From Lodderomyces elongisporus (lineage: Eukaryota; Ascomycota; Pichiomycetes; Serinales; Debaryomycetaceae): a DNA stretch of 64,000 nt. The stretch's first letter is position 1; each line of letters begins with the position of its first letter. The position numbers were made by a program, and so were the translations under genes. Shown here piece by piece: positions 1 through 11,891 of the stretch. The stretch spans positions 124,001 through 188,000 of the forward strand of contig NC_083677.1 of the NCBI RefSeq assembly GCF_030384665.1. Direction: 5' to 3'. The notes beneath the pieces were generated by a model. That model saw only the letters and a program-made list of their open reading frames with translations. It had not been told where the DNA came from and did not search any database.

Positions 1-3000
1 GATGACTCTAATTCTCTTTTCTTTTCTCAGTGAAGAGCATTAAGAAAAAAAAACAGAAAAACAAAGGATGTAACTAAACAAAGGGGAAAATGCAACTAAA
101 AAAAAAAATTAAACTAAAGATATACAAAGCTATTGTTTGATTTCATGGCTGCCACAATCAGCAGCAATCAGCAAGAAGCGGAGAAGGGAAACGCATAGAA
201 GATTGTTATAAATAGAATAATCAGTCTCCAGAAATAAGAATCATTTGTATAAGGAGAATGAGAATGAGAATGAGAATGAGAGTGTGAAAGAGTGAAACCC
301 GATAAAATCGCAGATATCATGCAATCCCACTGACAAAATACTTCACTTGCGGAAAAAAATTAAATAAAAATAAAAATTAAATCAAAAAATATAAAAAAAA
401 AAAAATGGATAAAAAAATATGTACCCAAAAAAACAGAACCAAAATTTTCATTTCCGTTTGTCATAGTTGTACAAGTATTAACCTAACTCAGTACCATATA
501 GTTAAGCATCTATATATCTATCTATATTTTCACTTGTTCAATTGTTCCAATTAACAAGTATCTTACTCGAGGGATATATGGGCTCAACATAAATGATCTG
601 AGGTTTCACAAGACACTTATCCCAAACAAAAAAATTAAAGAAAATTAAATAATAATTTGGAAGTCAAGATGCCTGGTAACGCGAGATAATACGCCCACAC
701 TTTTGTTACACAAAAAGCCCGATGTTTCTTCTCCTCATGTACAATTCCGAGGACAAACATTTTTTATGCTCTTTTTTTTTATTATTATTATAATATATAT
801 ATTTTGGTTTTGTACTCCGTTTGTCTCGTTGAATTTATTATTTTTTATTTTTTTTATTTTATTTTTTAATTTCTTCACCTCTGTTTGTCTATACAGACTA
901 CTACTACAGCCATGGCGACAGCAACTGGCAACCGTAGACACATTCAAGATTTTCTTTTTATAAAGAAAAAAATAATAAATAATTGAAGAGAACGCTGATC
1001 ATTTTGTTGTCTTCTTTTTTTTAATTGAATTTAATTTAATTAATAAAGAAGAAAAAAAAGTAACAGACGCGTCACAAAGTATTAGTGGACGCAAAATGAA
1101 TGGTGAAAATTTTAGACAACAATTTTATAAATAAAAAATGAATAAAAAAAACAAAAAAAAAAAGTCTCTGTTGTTTTTATCACTTATACATCTCGTCTAA
1201 TCGAACATTCGGTAGAGATCCATACTTTTGAGACACTTGCCGGTCCGCCCTAGCCTACCGAGCCTTGTTCCCGTCGAACTAAGCAAAACACAAAAGAAAG
1301 AAAAAAAAGAGTGAGAATAGAAAATAGGAAGTAGTTCCAGCTTACACTCGTTCAACCATGGTATATACATATATATATGTGTGTGTAGGTGTATATGTGT
1401 TTGCACCTTTGTCCATTTCCTCTGGCAATTCATTGAAACAAATTTGATTTGCCGAAACAAAAAAAAAGAGAAACACGCACACACTTTTGCGACGCGTCTT
1501 ATTGCCAAAGCCAATTCTTATTCACAAATATCTTAATACTTCTTTCTCTTTCTTTTTTTTCTTCTTCTTTTACCCCATCACTTTTTTACTCGCTAGCTTG
1601 GGTACTTTACAAAATACAATCTCACAAGTCTTTTTTGATTAACACGCCTTTATTGCTATGCCCTAATTTTACAAAACAAAACAAAAAAAAAATGAAATGA
1701 AATAAAACGGAATTGACGGAACCAACAGGCTCTTACTATATACTCCTGTCGGTTAACCTGTTTAAACAAAACGTAGATTTGTGATGGTCATATATATATA
1801 TATATATACATATATATTCTCAAACTCTAATTCCATCTACATCTACGTCATTGAGAAGAAACAAAAAAAAAGAGAGGTTTGGAAGGAACACAACCTATAC
1901 TACCAACCTCTGGCAACACAAGAAAAAGAGAACAAAAGAAAAGGAGAGCATAAATTAATTGTCCATCACCTTCTTTCTCTCATTCTCACTTTACTAAAGG
2001 TATACAGCAAAAAAAAATATAATTACCACCCACCCCCCCCCCCCCTATTTTATTTTTTTTTTGCCTCGTTTCTGCTCTTCCTGGCTATTGTACATCATCC
2101 TTAAGCTCTTTTGGTGATCCATTGGTCTAGACAGAATTCCTCCTTCTCCCTACCTCATCCGCCTCTTCCTTCTTGTGTAAGCACCTGAAACGCACTAGAT
2201 ATCCTTTTTATTTTTCTACAGAACGCAACCAATATCCTCTATGGCCTTGTCCGAATCATACCTGGTTATGATACCTTGATCTTGCACGCATTCCTTCGAA
2301 GAGAAGAAGAAGAAGAAGAGAAAAAAATAGAGAGAGTGTGTGTAACTCCCAATAACTAAAGCTAAAAATAGCAATATTTATGTCTTTTTTTCTTTTTCTT
2401 CTGCCACACGCAATTCATTTAATTATTCTTTATAACCTTTACTTTCTGCCACCCTCCCCTCTCTTCTTCTTTATCTTCATCTTCTGCAATTGGAGTTTTC
2501 ATATTTATTTTCCTCTCCCTCCCCCTCCCCCTCCCCACTCCCTTTTATTCTACTCTACTAAACAATCTATCACTTGATTATCCGTTTTAGCTTCAATCCA
2601 ATTGGCTTTGATCTCATTTGGCCTGCAGCAAACGCATAATTGCTTTTTTACAATTTCAATTTTAGTTTTGTACATTTACAAGAGGATTACTACATACACT
2701 CTACACCAAGAAGTAAAAGAGAGAGGAAATCACTTTTTTTCTTTCAACACAAATGTTATGCTTTGTACCTCTTATCCTTGCATCAAATTACAAGATTGCC
2801 ATTCTTCTATTTCATTCCATTCTATAAATCACTTTATATAACAAGAACAATTTTAATTTACCATACTACGATATCTACTCTCATGGACGAATTTTATAAT
2901 TTATTTTTTTTTGACATTTTTATTTTTATTTTAATTTTTTTGACTGTCTGATAGTTTTCCTTCGGTCCGACATTTCGGCGGTTTTGCGTCAACCTAAGCC

Positions 3001-4390
3001 TATACGCAGTACATTACTATATATATACATATATATATTTTTCTTCTGTTTTCTTTCTTTTTTTTTTTGCTTTTTATTTGCCAATGCCTTGCTTTTTCTC
3101 TACTTATATTCGCGCACCAGCTCCTTCACCTGCTCAGCCTTCTTGGATCACATGAGTGGGCAGTGCTTTTCTCGAGACAGAGAAAGAGATGAGCACTTGA
3201 CTGGACACAAAATGAATGGGAACATAACTGTACATCCCACTAGTATTGTAAGCAATTGATGAGAAGTGCGATATTAAGACAGAGGAAAAAAAAGCTGTAG
3301 AAGAGAGTAGGACAAAAAAGTAAGTATTTCTACCCTCTGTATTCTTATTTGCTTGCAAAAAAATTTCATCAAACGATTTTCAAGTAGGATTTTGCAAAAG
3401 TCTGTTTGTATATTGATTCTATATTTTATTTGATTTTTGCTTAATAATATGGTATATACAGACCCTAAATTTGAATATCCAAACCATATACAAATCTCTT
3501 TTTTTCCATTTTTTATTACATAGCGGGTTATAAATTTTATAGGCATTATGCTTAAATTACCAGCACAATAGCCACTGCAATGAATGTAGCAATCACTATT
3601 AGTAATATTGAGCTTTACAACTAATCCCTGGTTATTAACAGTACATCTATGTCAAGCTCACATTAACCAAAAGATGCAACAACTCAGCTTCAAGGTTTAT
3701 ATGACTCAATACTAACACACATATAAATACATATGCAAAAACAAAACCATTTAAATTACATGTACTAGTATACACATTTCCATCTTGTTTATACAAGTAG
3801 AACGAAAGAGAAGCAACTTTTTAAAATATTATTAGATTCGCTTGACTACAATACATGAAAAACAAGTCTTAATCAATAACAGAAAATTAGAAACGAAACC
3901 AAAAAAGAAGAAAAAAAAATGAACCAGTCAATACTAGATTGTAAATACCTCAGACTCAATGAATATTTACAATCCATACAATATTGTGATACCCCAAAAA
4001 CTAATGGAGGTTTAATGAAGTAGAGTAAAAAAAAACACATGAAACTTGCATTCTTGTTGGAAAGTCTGGATCACGTGATGTCAGAGTTTCACTTAATTAC
4101 TTGTTAACCGATATTACCTTTTCATACATAGCTCAATAACTACTTGAGCATGGAAAAACCTTGAACAATAATATACAACTGAATTGTATTATTATTAACG
4201 TTAAGATACTTCAAACAACATTTCGAAAAGAATATCAAAATTCAAAAATCAAAAGTCAAGAGTCAAAAAAAAAAATCATTTAATGTTTATGTATATATAT
4301 ATGTATGTATTGTTTTTCTTTTATTAAAGTATTGTGCTATAGCAAAGAGTCTTTTCAAAAAAAAGTTTTCTGTTAAATCAATTTTTTGGC
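1..4390. other. Gene-free AT-rich spacer
   Basis: No reading frame here looks like a conserved protein; the open stretches are short and rich in Phe, Leu and Ser encoded by T-runs. It holds a GAGAAT hexamer run near 255-285, a TA dinucleotide tract near 1788-1818, a run of 13 C at 2033-2045, many A and T homopolymers, and a palindromic TCACGTGA at 4071-4078. It may be the regulatory region of a gene to the left of the window. No tRNA or snoRNA could be recognised by eye. Confidence 0.6.
4071..4078. promoter_or_regulatory. Palindromic E-box (Cbf1/bHLH type)
   Basis: The octamer TCACGTGA is a perfect palindrome and matches the core bound by Cbf1-type bHLH factors. It lies about 310 bp past the MDH1 stop, so which gene it might serve is unclear. 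A motif match alone is weak evidence. Confidence 0.3.
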
Positions 4391-5389
4391 TTATGGGTTT
4401 TGCTTAACAAACTCAGTACCCTTCTTGATGTTTTGGATCAAGGTCTCCTTAGCAGTCTTGACCAATCCATCTTCGTAGTCAGACAAGTTACCCAAATCGT
4501 GAACTTGCTTAACACCCTCTGGTCCCAAAGTAACCTTGGAACTAAAGAATTCAACACCTTCATCCTTGAACAATGGTGACTCAACAAAAGTACATTCGAT
4601 AACATCCTTTTCACCAGCCAAACCATTCAACAAAGCACCAGTGAATCTGGCACCAGCTTGAGCCATGGACAAGGTAGCTGATCCAGCACCATCCTTGGCC
4701 TTAACAACTTCGTCACCACCAAATTGAATTCTGTGGACCAAAGCATCTCTCTTGTCAGCTGGCAAGTCCTTGTGGGTGGTTTGTGACAACAATGGGATAA
4801 TGGTAATACCAGAGTGACCACCAACAACTGGAACGTGTTCATTGACTGGGTTGGTACCAGCAACTTCAGAAACAAATCTTGAAGCTCTCAAGACATCCAA
4901 AGTGGTGACACCAAACAACTTCTTTGGGTTGTAAACACCCTTGGACTTGAAAACCTCAGCAACAATTGGAACAGTAGAGTTGACTGGGTTGGAAATGATG
5001 GCAAGAGCAGCCTCTGGAGCGTATTCAGCAGCAGCCTTGGCCAAGTCTCTGACAATTGAGGCATTGGTGTTGAACAAGTCGTCTCTGGTCATACCTGGCT
5101 TTCTTGGAACACCAGCTGGGATAACAATGACATCAGCACCAGTCAAAGCTTCCTTCAATTGGTCTGGGTTGTAACCTTTAACAGTTGAGTTGGTTGGAAC
5201 GTGTGAAACATCAGCAGCAACACCTGGAGCACCTTTAATATCGTAAAGAGCCAAGTCGGTAACCTTGTGGTTCAATTTCAACAAAAGAGACAATGGTTGT
5301 CCAATACCACCACCAGCACCCAAGACGGCAACCTTGTAGGCATTGGTAGCTGAGGATGAGAATGATCTAGCTGCAACTTTTGAAAACAT
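4391..5389 (-). CDS. MDH1: Mitochondrial malate dehydrogenase
   Basis: 332 residues. Converts malate and NAD+ to oxaloacetate and NADH in the TCA cycle in the mitochondrial matrix. The N-terminus (about residues 1-16) is rich in Ser, Ala, Arg and Lys like a cleavable presequence. It is followed by the Rossmann motif GAGGGIG (24-30), the substrate-loop region [13 protein letters not shown], the ISNPVNST strand, [10 protein letters not shown] and the catalytic-His region VVGGHSG. The C-terminus (FVKQNP) has no peroxisomal SKL signal, so this is the mitochondrial rather than the peroxisomal isoform. Length matches Saccharomyces Mdh1 (334). The ATG at 5389 is the first in frame. Codon use is strongly biased, as for an abundant enzyme. 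It is divergent from TFC1, and a CCAAT box sits about 495 bp upstream. Confidence 0.96.
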   Translation of the reverse strand: MFSKVAARSFSSSATNAYKVAVLGAGGGIGQPLSLLLKLNHKVTDLALYDIKGAPGVAADVSHVPTNSTVKGYNPDQLKEALTGADVIVIPAGVPRKPGMTRDDLFNTNASIVRDLAKAAAEYAPEAALAIISNPVNSTVPIVAEVFKSKGVYNPKKLFGVTTLDVLRASRFVSEVAGTNPVNEHVPVVGGHSGITIIPLLSQTTHKDLPADKRDALVHRIQFGGDEVVKAKDGAGSATLSMAQAGARFTGALLNGLAGEKDVIECTFVESPLFKDEGVEFFSSKVTLGPEGVKQVHDLGNLSDYEDGLVKTAKETLIQNIKKGTEFVKQNP

Positions 5390-5881
5390 TATGATTGTTT
5401 GCTTATTCTTGTTCTTCTATCTTTTTCTTTTTTGCTTTTTAAAACTGGAAAAAAACAAAAGGATTGAAGTCAATTGATTAAAGTCAATTAAAGGGGGAAG
5501 GTGGAAAGAGAAAAAGGGAAAAGAAAGAGAGCAAAATCGGGATTTCAATTTATACAATTTGTTCAACTTTTTTTAAGTTCTATTTTTTCTTTTTTCTTCA
5601 TAGTTTTTTTTTTTTCATGCTCACCATGAGGGTAGGGGATAATATGAGAAAAATTAAAAAAAAATTAAAAAAAAAATAAAAAATAAAGAATAGAAATGAG
5701 AATATTGTTGCCGAACTGTGGGTCTCTGGGTAAATGGATCGTAGTATATATATGTATGTGTGGGTGCACAAGTTTTATATTTATTTATTTTATTCTGGTT
5801 TGTATTGTTACAAAGAGAGAGAGAAAAAAAAATTAAAAGTCCCGCAAATTACCTTTGTAGAATGTCCCCAGATTTGGGCTC

Positions 5882-5890
5882 AACCAATCA
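5882..5890 (+). promoter_or_regulatory. CCAAT box (HAP complex candidate)
   Basis: AACCAATCA matches the extended CCAAT consensus bound by the Hap2/3/5 complex, which controls respiratory genes in yeasts. It is about 495 bp upstream of the MDH1 start, a fitting target. It is functional only by inference. Confidence 0.4.
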
Positions 5891-6176
5891 AATCGAAGTA
5901 TTCTTTTTTTTTCAGTGGCTTTAATTTAAATCCATTTGAGTCTTGAAATAGCTTAAGGACTACTACTACCGTTATTATTGTTAAACTGTTTTACCGAAAG
6001 AAGGCAAGAAACTAATAGAATGGTTCCCTTTTTCAAAGTAAGATTCGTATTAGCCTATTTCTTTTTTGAACAAAGCTTAGTTAGTTACCGTTATATTATG
6101 AAAAAGAAACAACAAATTAATTCTTCTTAGTCCTGATTTTGACTCTTGTTGCCACATGTCTGTTCGGCTTTATGAT

Positions 6177-6182
6177 CACGTG
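6177..6182. promoter_or_regulatory. CACGTG E-box
   Basis: GATCACGTGG contains the hexamer bound by bHLH factors such as Cbf1 and Pho4. It lies between the divergent MDH1 and TFC1 genes, nearer TFC1 (about 985 bp). This is motif evidence only. Confidence 0.25.
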
Positions 6183-7166
6183 GTTATTTTGTGTAAATGA
6201 AAAAATTGATCAATAAACAAATCAGCGAGAGAAATAAAATGGAAAAGAAGGACAAAGAGGAAAAACGTGACCTTGATCCGGATGAAGAAGCCGAAAATAG
6301 ATTTTCCAGTGCTAATTTTACATGCGCAGAAACATGAACTATATATGAATGCAGAAAGTTTAAGCTACGAATGCGTTTGGTAGAAAATACAAAAAAACAA
6401 GACAAAAAAAAAATTAAGGCAAATGTAGTAAAGTTTTTATCCATGGATAAATTTTACCAAATGTCTAGCTTTGTTAAACTGCTTAGATGCAATTGTGAAA
6501 TTTGCGTTCTATTTTTTTTTGAATCCTTTTTTATATGTCTTCTTCAAACATTATGATTAAGATGATCGAATGGCACTAAAAGAATAAGTGTTTTATCAAG
6601 TTTTGCATTGAACAATCTTGTCAGTATCAGTACTGGTTTATTTATTTTGATATTACTTGCCGCTTGTTACTGTCAACATTAACGATTCACGTATATCCAT
6701 TTGCCTAGCTCCAGAACCCCTTGCTTCTTTTAGTATAGTGTATTATGACAACCTTCACATGATTTTCTTTTGAACTGAAAAACAAACTTTCTAATAACTC
6801 TACCGGACCACTAGGTAGATTTTGTCACCAAATATCGAGCAATCAATAAATAGACACAACTTTTTCTAAACAACTCTTTAAATGTAATAACCTTTGTCTC
6901 TCATTCTTTTCTCTTGGTTGCAAAACAAATATGGAAGCTGCAAAGTTTGAAAGCCGCACATATTACCTACTAAGACGAAGAACTTGTTATCTTCGCAGGA
7001 AATAAAAACCCAAATAAAAAGTAAATAAAAAGTAAATAAAAAAATATAAGAAACAATAAAATAAAATAAACAGGAACAAAACAGAAAACAAGGACCAAGA
7101 AGCTTTGAAAATTCCCATCTACTCCTCTTTCAACATCATCACCATATACAAGACCTAGTGTTAGCA

Positions 7167-9086
7167 ATGAGTCACTCACCTTCACCTGCTCCAATGCTAG
7201 ATGGAAAAAAATTAGCAGAGTCCCACCCCATGGATATACCGCACATCACTGCCGTGGAACTCCCATTACATGTCAAAAATGTTAACCGAGCCATTAATGC
7301 ACTTGGTGGGAAAAAAAGAATCTCAGAGTCTATCAACCATGGAGAACCATTGGAGCTCCGATTACGCAATGATCCCTTTCACCACCCTATCCAAGCTCTG
7401 ACAAGTAATAATGAACGCGTCTTGCTAAAGGTTACCATGTCCAAGAAAACTATTCAAAAAGATGAGGATGGGAAATTACTGCTACGGGAATTGATTAAAA
7501 TGAATGACGCGGATCCAAGTACGCCAAAGACAAGGATCCAACCCATAGCAATTATTGACAAGACATTTAGGTTCCGAGCGATGGCTGATTTCCAAGTAAT
7601 TACTAAAAATAGCCCCATGGTTCAACAATTTAATGAAAATGTACGTCACCCCAAAAACTTCAAATCCGTTGCCAATTATGTTGCACAACATGGTGATATG
7701 AATGGGTATATGGATCTCAATAGCGAGTATTTCAAAAACAAGGATCATGATTTGCCACCACCGCCAATATTATCACCTATTCGATTTCCCTTTGATTACA
7801 ATTACAAGATGAACAGAGCAACAACAACAATAATGGATAAACAAAGTGGGCAGAAAAAAGTAGTGTCAACAAAAACCGCACTAAAGCTTCACACGAAAAT
7901 AATTGATCACACGGCAACACCGCCATCGCAACCAGCGCCTGATTTAATTCAAAATAGAGAAATGATTGAAAAAGAGCAACATCAATTACCACCACTGCAT
8001 CCAAATAGTATGTTACTCAAGTGTATTGAATGGCTAGAAACAATGTTTGAAATCAAACCGTTTTGGATTAGAAAACACTTGATGGACCTTGCACCAAAAG
8101 AATATCAAAAGTATATCAAATTGGCTCTTCCTTATGTTACATATATTTATCGTAGTGGTCCCTGGAGATTCTGTAACATTAAACTTGGCATTGATCCGCG
8201 GTCTGATTCCAAGTATTGGAAATACCAAAGTGAATATTTTAGAGTTTTGGGTGTAAGGAACTCTTCTGATCCTAATAGTAGTTCCATCAAGAGAATCACA
8301 CCGCCATCGTTGGAACATACATTGTCGCCCGATTTTTCGCAAAGTGAAAATAAACTTGAATTGGCACAAAACTTGTTCTTTGATGGTACAAATCTTCCAA
8401 CTGCAGTCACGTATCAAGTTGGTGATATTTTGGATTTGGATATTTCGAGCACTATCGAAAGTCATATGAAGGATATGGGTAAGGATTTTTTGAGAAAGAC
8501 ATGGGATGTGCAAGATGGTTGGCTCAATGCAACAACAATGGAAGTTATAAGGAAAATAGTTCGGTATAAGCTTAAACAGTTGGTGAATGAAGAACCTATT
8601 GATCAAAATAAGATTTATAAAATAATTAATGCGCCAAGGGAAGAAGCATTTGCTTCTCGTGTACCAAAGGTAGGCACCACCAAAAGCAACGACAAGAATG
8701 ATATTGATAATAATAACAACAGTGATGACAATATTGAAGGGGAAGGAAAGGAAGACGAGGAGGAAGACGAGGAAGAAGATGAAGAAGACGAAGAACTGGT
8801 TCGCAACGAAGAGGAGGAAGAGGCTGAACTTGAAGGTGATGAAGTGCACGACATGACGTTAACTGAAGAAATGATTTCGCGTGGAGAAGCACCGTATGGT
8901 GGAACATCTGGTGCAATCGCAGATAGAATGGTAGATGGCATGAATGTAGATAAAACTGAAGAAGATGAAGGAGATGTTGATGATGTCATCAGTCGGTTAA
9001 ACAACCTTAACGGTGATGCTGCACAAAAGATTAAACATCTAGTAAAGATTATTAAGCAAGATGATATAGACTACATGAATGAATGA
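7167..9086 (+). CDS. TFC1: TFIIIC subunit tau95
   Basis: 639 residues, close to Saccharomyces Tfc1 (649). This subunit of RNA polymerase III factor TFIIIC binds the A-box side of tRNA genes in the nucleus. Family features visible: the N-terminal PHITAVELPLHVKNVNRAI segment followed by GGKKRI (the triple-barrel dimerisation part), the middle DNA-binding part with KPFWIRKHLM and YIYRSGPWRFCNIKLGIDPR, and a C-terminal acidic tail of Asp/Glu runs at about residues 530-560 that is typical of the family. The first ATG in frame is at 7167; the frame is open a few codons further upstream, but without ATG. It is divergent from MDH1 and followed on the same strand by DPM3. Confidence 0.93.
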   Translation: MSHSPSPAPMLDGKKLAESHPMDIPHITAVELPLHVKNVNRAINALGGKKRISESINHGEPLELRLRNDPFHHPIQALTSNNERVLLKVTMSKKTIQKDEDGKLLLRELIKMNDADPSTPKTRIQPIAIIDKTFRFRAMADFQVITKNSPMVQQFNENVRHPKNFKSVANYVAQHGDMNGYMDLNSEYFKNKDHDLPPPPILSPIRFPFDYNYKMNRATTTIMDKQSGQKKVVSTKTALKLHTKIIDHTATPPSQPAPDLIQNREMIEKEQHQLPPLHPNSMLLKCIEWLETMFEIKPFWIRKHLMDLAPKEYQKYIKLALPYVTYIYRSGPWRFCNIKLGIDPRSDSKYWKYQSEYFRVLGVRNSSDPNSSSIKRITPPSLEHTLSPDFSQSENKLELAQNLFFDGTNLPTAVTYQVGDILDLDISSTIESHMKDMGKDFLRKTWDVQDGWLNATTMEVIRKIVRYKLKQLVNEEPIDQNKIYKIINAPREEAFASRVPKVGTTKSNDKNDIDNNNNSDDNIEGEGKEDEEEDEEEDEEDEELVRNEEEEEAELEGDEVHDMTLTEEMISRGEAPYGGTSGAIADRMVDGMNVDKTEEDEGDVDDVISRLNNLNGDAAQKIKHLVKIIKQDDIDYMNE

Positions 9087-9466
9087 ATGAAACATGTACT
9101 AGTGTAAGTTTTTTTTCCAAACTACTTAAATTCGAATTAAACATCTGTTTTGAATATTGTAGTTGGGAACATGTTTGGTTGCAAACACGCAAATATTTTC
9201 CGCGCGCTTCAAAAGTAAAAAAGAACAGAGGAGGAGAAAAGAACAGCGCAAAACGATATTTGTTCTCTTAGTTTTGTTGTTAATTTTAATTTTTCGCTCG
9301 CCAAAAACACCAAATTCCTCGCAACAATTAAAACAAACGAAAGTCAACCTTTTAAGGAGGATAACAACACAACAAATTCAATCGACTATAAAGTTGTTTT
9401 TTTTTTGCTAACTAACACACACACACACACACACATACACACACAAGACATCATTACCCGATCATA
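9087..9466. other. Spacer TFC1-DPM3
   Basis: 380 bp without a gene: TFC1 3' region and DPM3 promoter. An AC dinucleotide repeat (about 9415-9446) lies 20 bp before the DPM3 ATG. Confidence 0.6.
9415..9446. repeat. (AC)n microsatellite
   Basis: About 15 AC units with one AT interruption, placed in the presumed 5' UTR of DPM3. Confidence 0.85.
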
Positions 9467-9745
9467 ATGACAAAGGCTACAGAAACAGCTTTGACGCTAT
9501 TTGCGCTTTCGGCACTTTACTTTGCACTTTCCACTGGTGTGATTGTCAGTCCCAAGTTGTTCCATGATGAAATTCTTCCTTACTTACCATGGTGGGGGTT
9601 GGTGACATTTGGTTCGTATGCCTTGTTTACTTTGGGTTGGGGTATCATTACATTTAAGGATAAGAAGGATAAGTATGAGGAATTGAAGTTGCAGATTGAT
9701 GAGGCCAAGGCCTTTTACAGCTCCAAGGGTATTAGCTTAGATTAA
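9467..9745 (+). CDS. DPM3: Dolichol-phosphate mannose synthase subunit 3
   Basis: 92 residues, the usual size of DPM3. It is a small ER membrane protein with two hydrophobic segments (about 6-29 and 40-62) and a charged C-terminal helix (about 63-85, rich in Lys, Asp and Glu) that in other organisms anchors the catalytic DPM1 subunit. The PYLPWWGLVTFGSYALFTLGW stretch is typical of the family. Dol-P-Man feeds N-glycan, O-mannosyl and GPI-anchor synthesis, which links it functionally to GPI14 at 42241. Saccharomyces uses a single-chain Dpm1 and has no DPM3. The next gene is convergent, 251 bp away. Confidence 0.85.
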   Translation: MTKATETALTLFALSALYFALSTGVIVSPKLFHDEILPYLPWWGLVTFGSYALFTLGWGIITFKDKKDKYEELKLQIDEAKAFYSSKGISLD

Positions 9746-9996
9746 GTAAGGAGTGAATAAATGAAAAAAAATAAGGAAAGAAAAATGTATGAAAGAAAGT
9801 AAGAGAATAGATAAATAAAGCACAGGCACAAGCGCACAGTCACAGTCACACAGTAACAAGCGCACAGTCACGCATGTTTCAATAAGTATAAATAATTGAT
9901 TTGGTTTGTTTTATCTACTTTTTTTTTTCTGTAGAAGAAGATATCTAATCTGTGTTTACTTTTATATTTAATCTTTCAACTCTTTGCTGGTCTAAT

Positions 9997-10794
9997 TCAC
10001 GCCAGCGATGATTGAGCTTGTGGTTGAGTTTGTTGCTCTTCTATGCGTTTGTGTTTCATCTTTAATTTCTTCTCCACTTCGGCAAATACTCTGATTGCCA
10101 CTGGCACGTCCCCCCATTTCTCGTCGTCTGCTGTCTTGCTTTGGCCAGGTTTACTTTTATCAAACAATTCTTCATCACTCTTATCTTTTAATGATTCTGG
10201 GTAGTTTTCTCTCTTTAGCAATTTCAATGGCGCATGGAAATTCTCGGGCCACCTCAAACTCTTTTCGTCCAGTTTGGTTCCCAGTTTGGTTCTCAGTTCA
10301 GCCATCTTAACCAATTTGGCAGCTGCTTCTTCTCTTTTTTCATTCCATTCTTTCAAGTCTTCTTCAAACAATTCCCATACACAATTTATGCATCCACTCA
10401 TACAACAGTTATCGGGTTCGGGTGGTCTCAGTGGCACGGTGATTCCAGCAATCACCTGTGGCTCGCCTCGCTCAACACGGCTAGATGCAGTACGGTCTTC
10501 GCCCTTGATACGGCCACCAAATACTCTTCTGATTCGTTCTTCAGGGGTAATCGAAGTGTCGATGGAGTAGTTACCTTCATATCTGGTCTTTGTATGTCGC
10601 TTGAGGTTCAGCAATTCGTTAGCTGTCATTAAGGAGGACTCGATAGGGTGTGTTGGGTGTGTTGGTGTACGTAAAACTAGGTCATAGTAGGCATATTTGC
10701 GCTTTTCTGTCGTCAGTGTTTTTTTTGCTGCTGTTGGACGAAGCTTGGATGCTGTGGCCAAACTTCTGGTGAACAGTTTGGGTCGAGATATCAT
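9997..10794 (-). CDS. Mitochondrial oxidoreductase-like domain protein
   Basis: 265 residues from the ATG at 10794. The N-terminus (about 1-33) is rich in Arg, Lys, Ser and Thr with no acidic residues, like a mitochondrial presequence. The middle carries a Cys cluster, DNCCMSGCINCVWE (about 128-141), the signature of the OXLD1 / oxidoreductase-like N-terminal domain family, which includes Saccharomyces YPL107W. The C-terminal third is charged, with RWPENFHAPL and KWGDVPVAIRVFAEVEKKLK segments, and ends in a Gln-rich tail. The molecular function of the family is not known; the Cys cluster suggests metal or redox chemistry, which is inference. Convergent with DPM3. Confidence 0.8.
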   Translation of the reverse strand: MISRPKLFTRSLATASKLRPTAAKKTLTTEKRKYAYYDLVLRTPTHPTHPIESSLMTANELLNLKRHTKTRYEGNYSIDTSITPEERIRRVFGGRIKGEDRTASSRVERGEPQVIAGITVPLRPPEPDNCCMSGCINCVWELFEEDLKEWNEKREEAAAKLVKMAELRTKLGTKLDEKSLRWPENFHAPLKLLKRENYPESLKDKSDEELFDKSKPGQSKTADDEKWGDVPVAIRVFAEVEKKLKMKHKRIEEQQTQPQAQSSLA

Positions 10795-11885
10795 CTTGGG
10801 TGCTAGTTTCAAGATGTGCGAAGTTAAAAGTTGAACAAAATGAATGAGTTAATATGTCTATGTATGAGTCAAGGTGAAATAGGGAAGCCTCTTTCCTCTA
10901 TTTTCTTTCTTATGTAATATTTTTGGGGCACAATGTGCTTTGTTTCATTAAGAAGAAAGAAGAAAAAAATGGACTTGGATAAGAAGATGAGGAACTAATG
11001 TTGGAACTAGTCACATAGTGTTGGTAATAAGCAAACGCTGACTTGCGGAGAAATTTGAGAGAAAATATCTTCACTCGCAAGTAAAGAATATCAATTGGTA
11101 GCACTGGGTGCTCCATTTTTATTTGTTTCTTTATTTGTTTTGCTCTATTCATTTTTTACTAGCTTTGTTCGCATGTTTTTTAGATAACGTCATAGTACTG
11201 AATTTGTAATTGTATGTGTGTATGGGAGGGTTGGGGGTTCCAGATTGCAAAACTTGAATTTGTTTTCCTAACTTGACAAACATTATCATTTAAGGAGACT
11301 TACCAAAGCCAACAAAAAAAAAAAAAAAGGAGGAAATTTGTAGTTACAAGTTGCAAATTTGCCAACTAGTCCATTTTAAAGAGAGTTGAATGTCAAGGTT
11401 GGAAAGAAATTTAAAATATTAAACACAACAAGACGTTTAATTTGTTGCAAATTCAGGCAACAAAGATTCAATCTATAAAGGTAACTGCTCGTGTGGAGGA
11501 TGGTGGTGGATAAAAGTGTTTTTATTCCAATTGTTTTTATATTGGTAACAAATTGACATAAAAATTTAATGAAGTAAAGATTGTTAATTGAATAACTATG
11601 TTGTTGAGCAGAGTGTCCCAAATACTTAGAGAATCAGGTGCTTTACCAACAATGAATTAGTGTTTGGTATATATATAATGTTTGAGTTTACCGTTATCAA
11701 TGCTAAACTTTATACATACATACATACATACATATATATATGTATATATGTATATAATAAAGTATAAAATAAATAGTTAATTAAGGTAAAGGTGAAAAAA
11801 GAAGCACCGTCTCTCTCTTTTACACTTTGTCTGATTTTTTCAATGTTTCTATGTTTCTTTTTTCTTTGTTTCTTTTTTTTGCACC

Positions 11886-11891
11886 CACGTG
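11886..11891. promoter_or_regulatory. Symmetric Pho4-type site CCCACGTGGGG
   Basis: CACGTG flanked by C/G on both sides gives CACGTGGG on both strands, the high-affinity Pho4 form. It stands out in AT-rich DNA. The only phosphate gene here is PHO89, about 3.2 kb downstream, which is far for a yeast promoter; the link is inference. Confidence 0.35.

Larger units (their letters stand above)
5390..7166. other. Divergent promoter region MDH1/TFC1
   Basis: 1.8 kb with no supported gene. It contains A/T tracts, an AACCAATCA element at 5882-5890 and a CACGTG at 6177-6182. The pyrimidine/purine tracts next to MDH1 (5400-5700) are typical of a yeast promoter and 5' UTR. Confidence 0.5.

Noticed and set aside
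3702..3810. TGACTCA overlapping TACTAAC and a downstream open frame, suggesting a spliced gene
   Set aside because: No acceptable 5' splice site with an ATG exon upstream, and the putative exon 2 (about 29 codons) matches nothing known.
8034..8849. 271-codon minus-strand frame opposite TFC1
   Set aside because: Antisense shadow of a clear conserved gene; begins at a non-ATG codon and is rich in Phe/Ile from the antisense.
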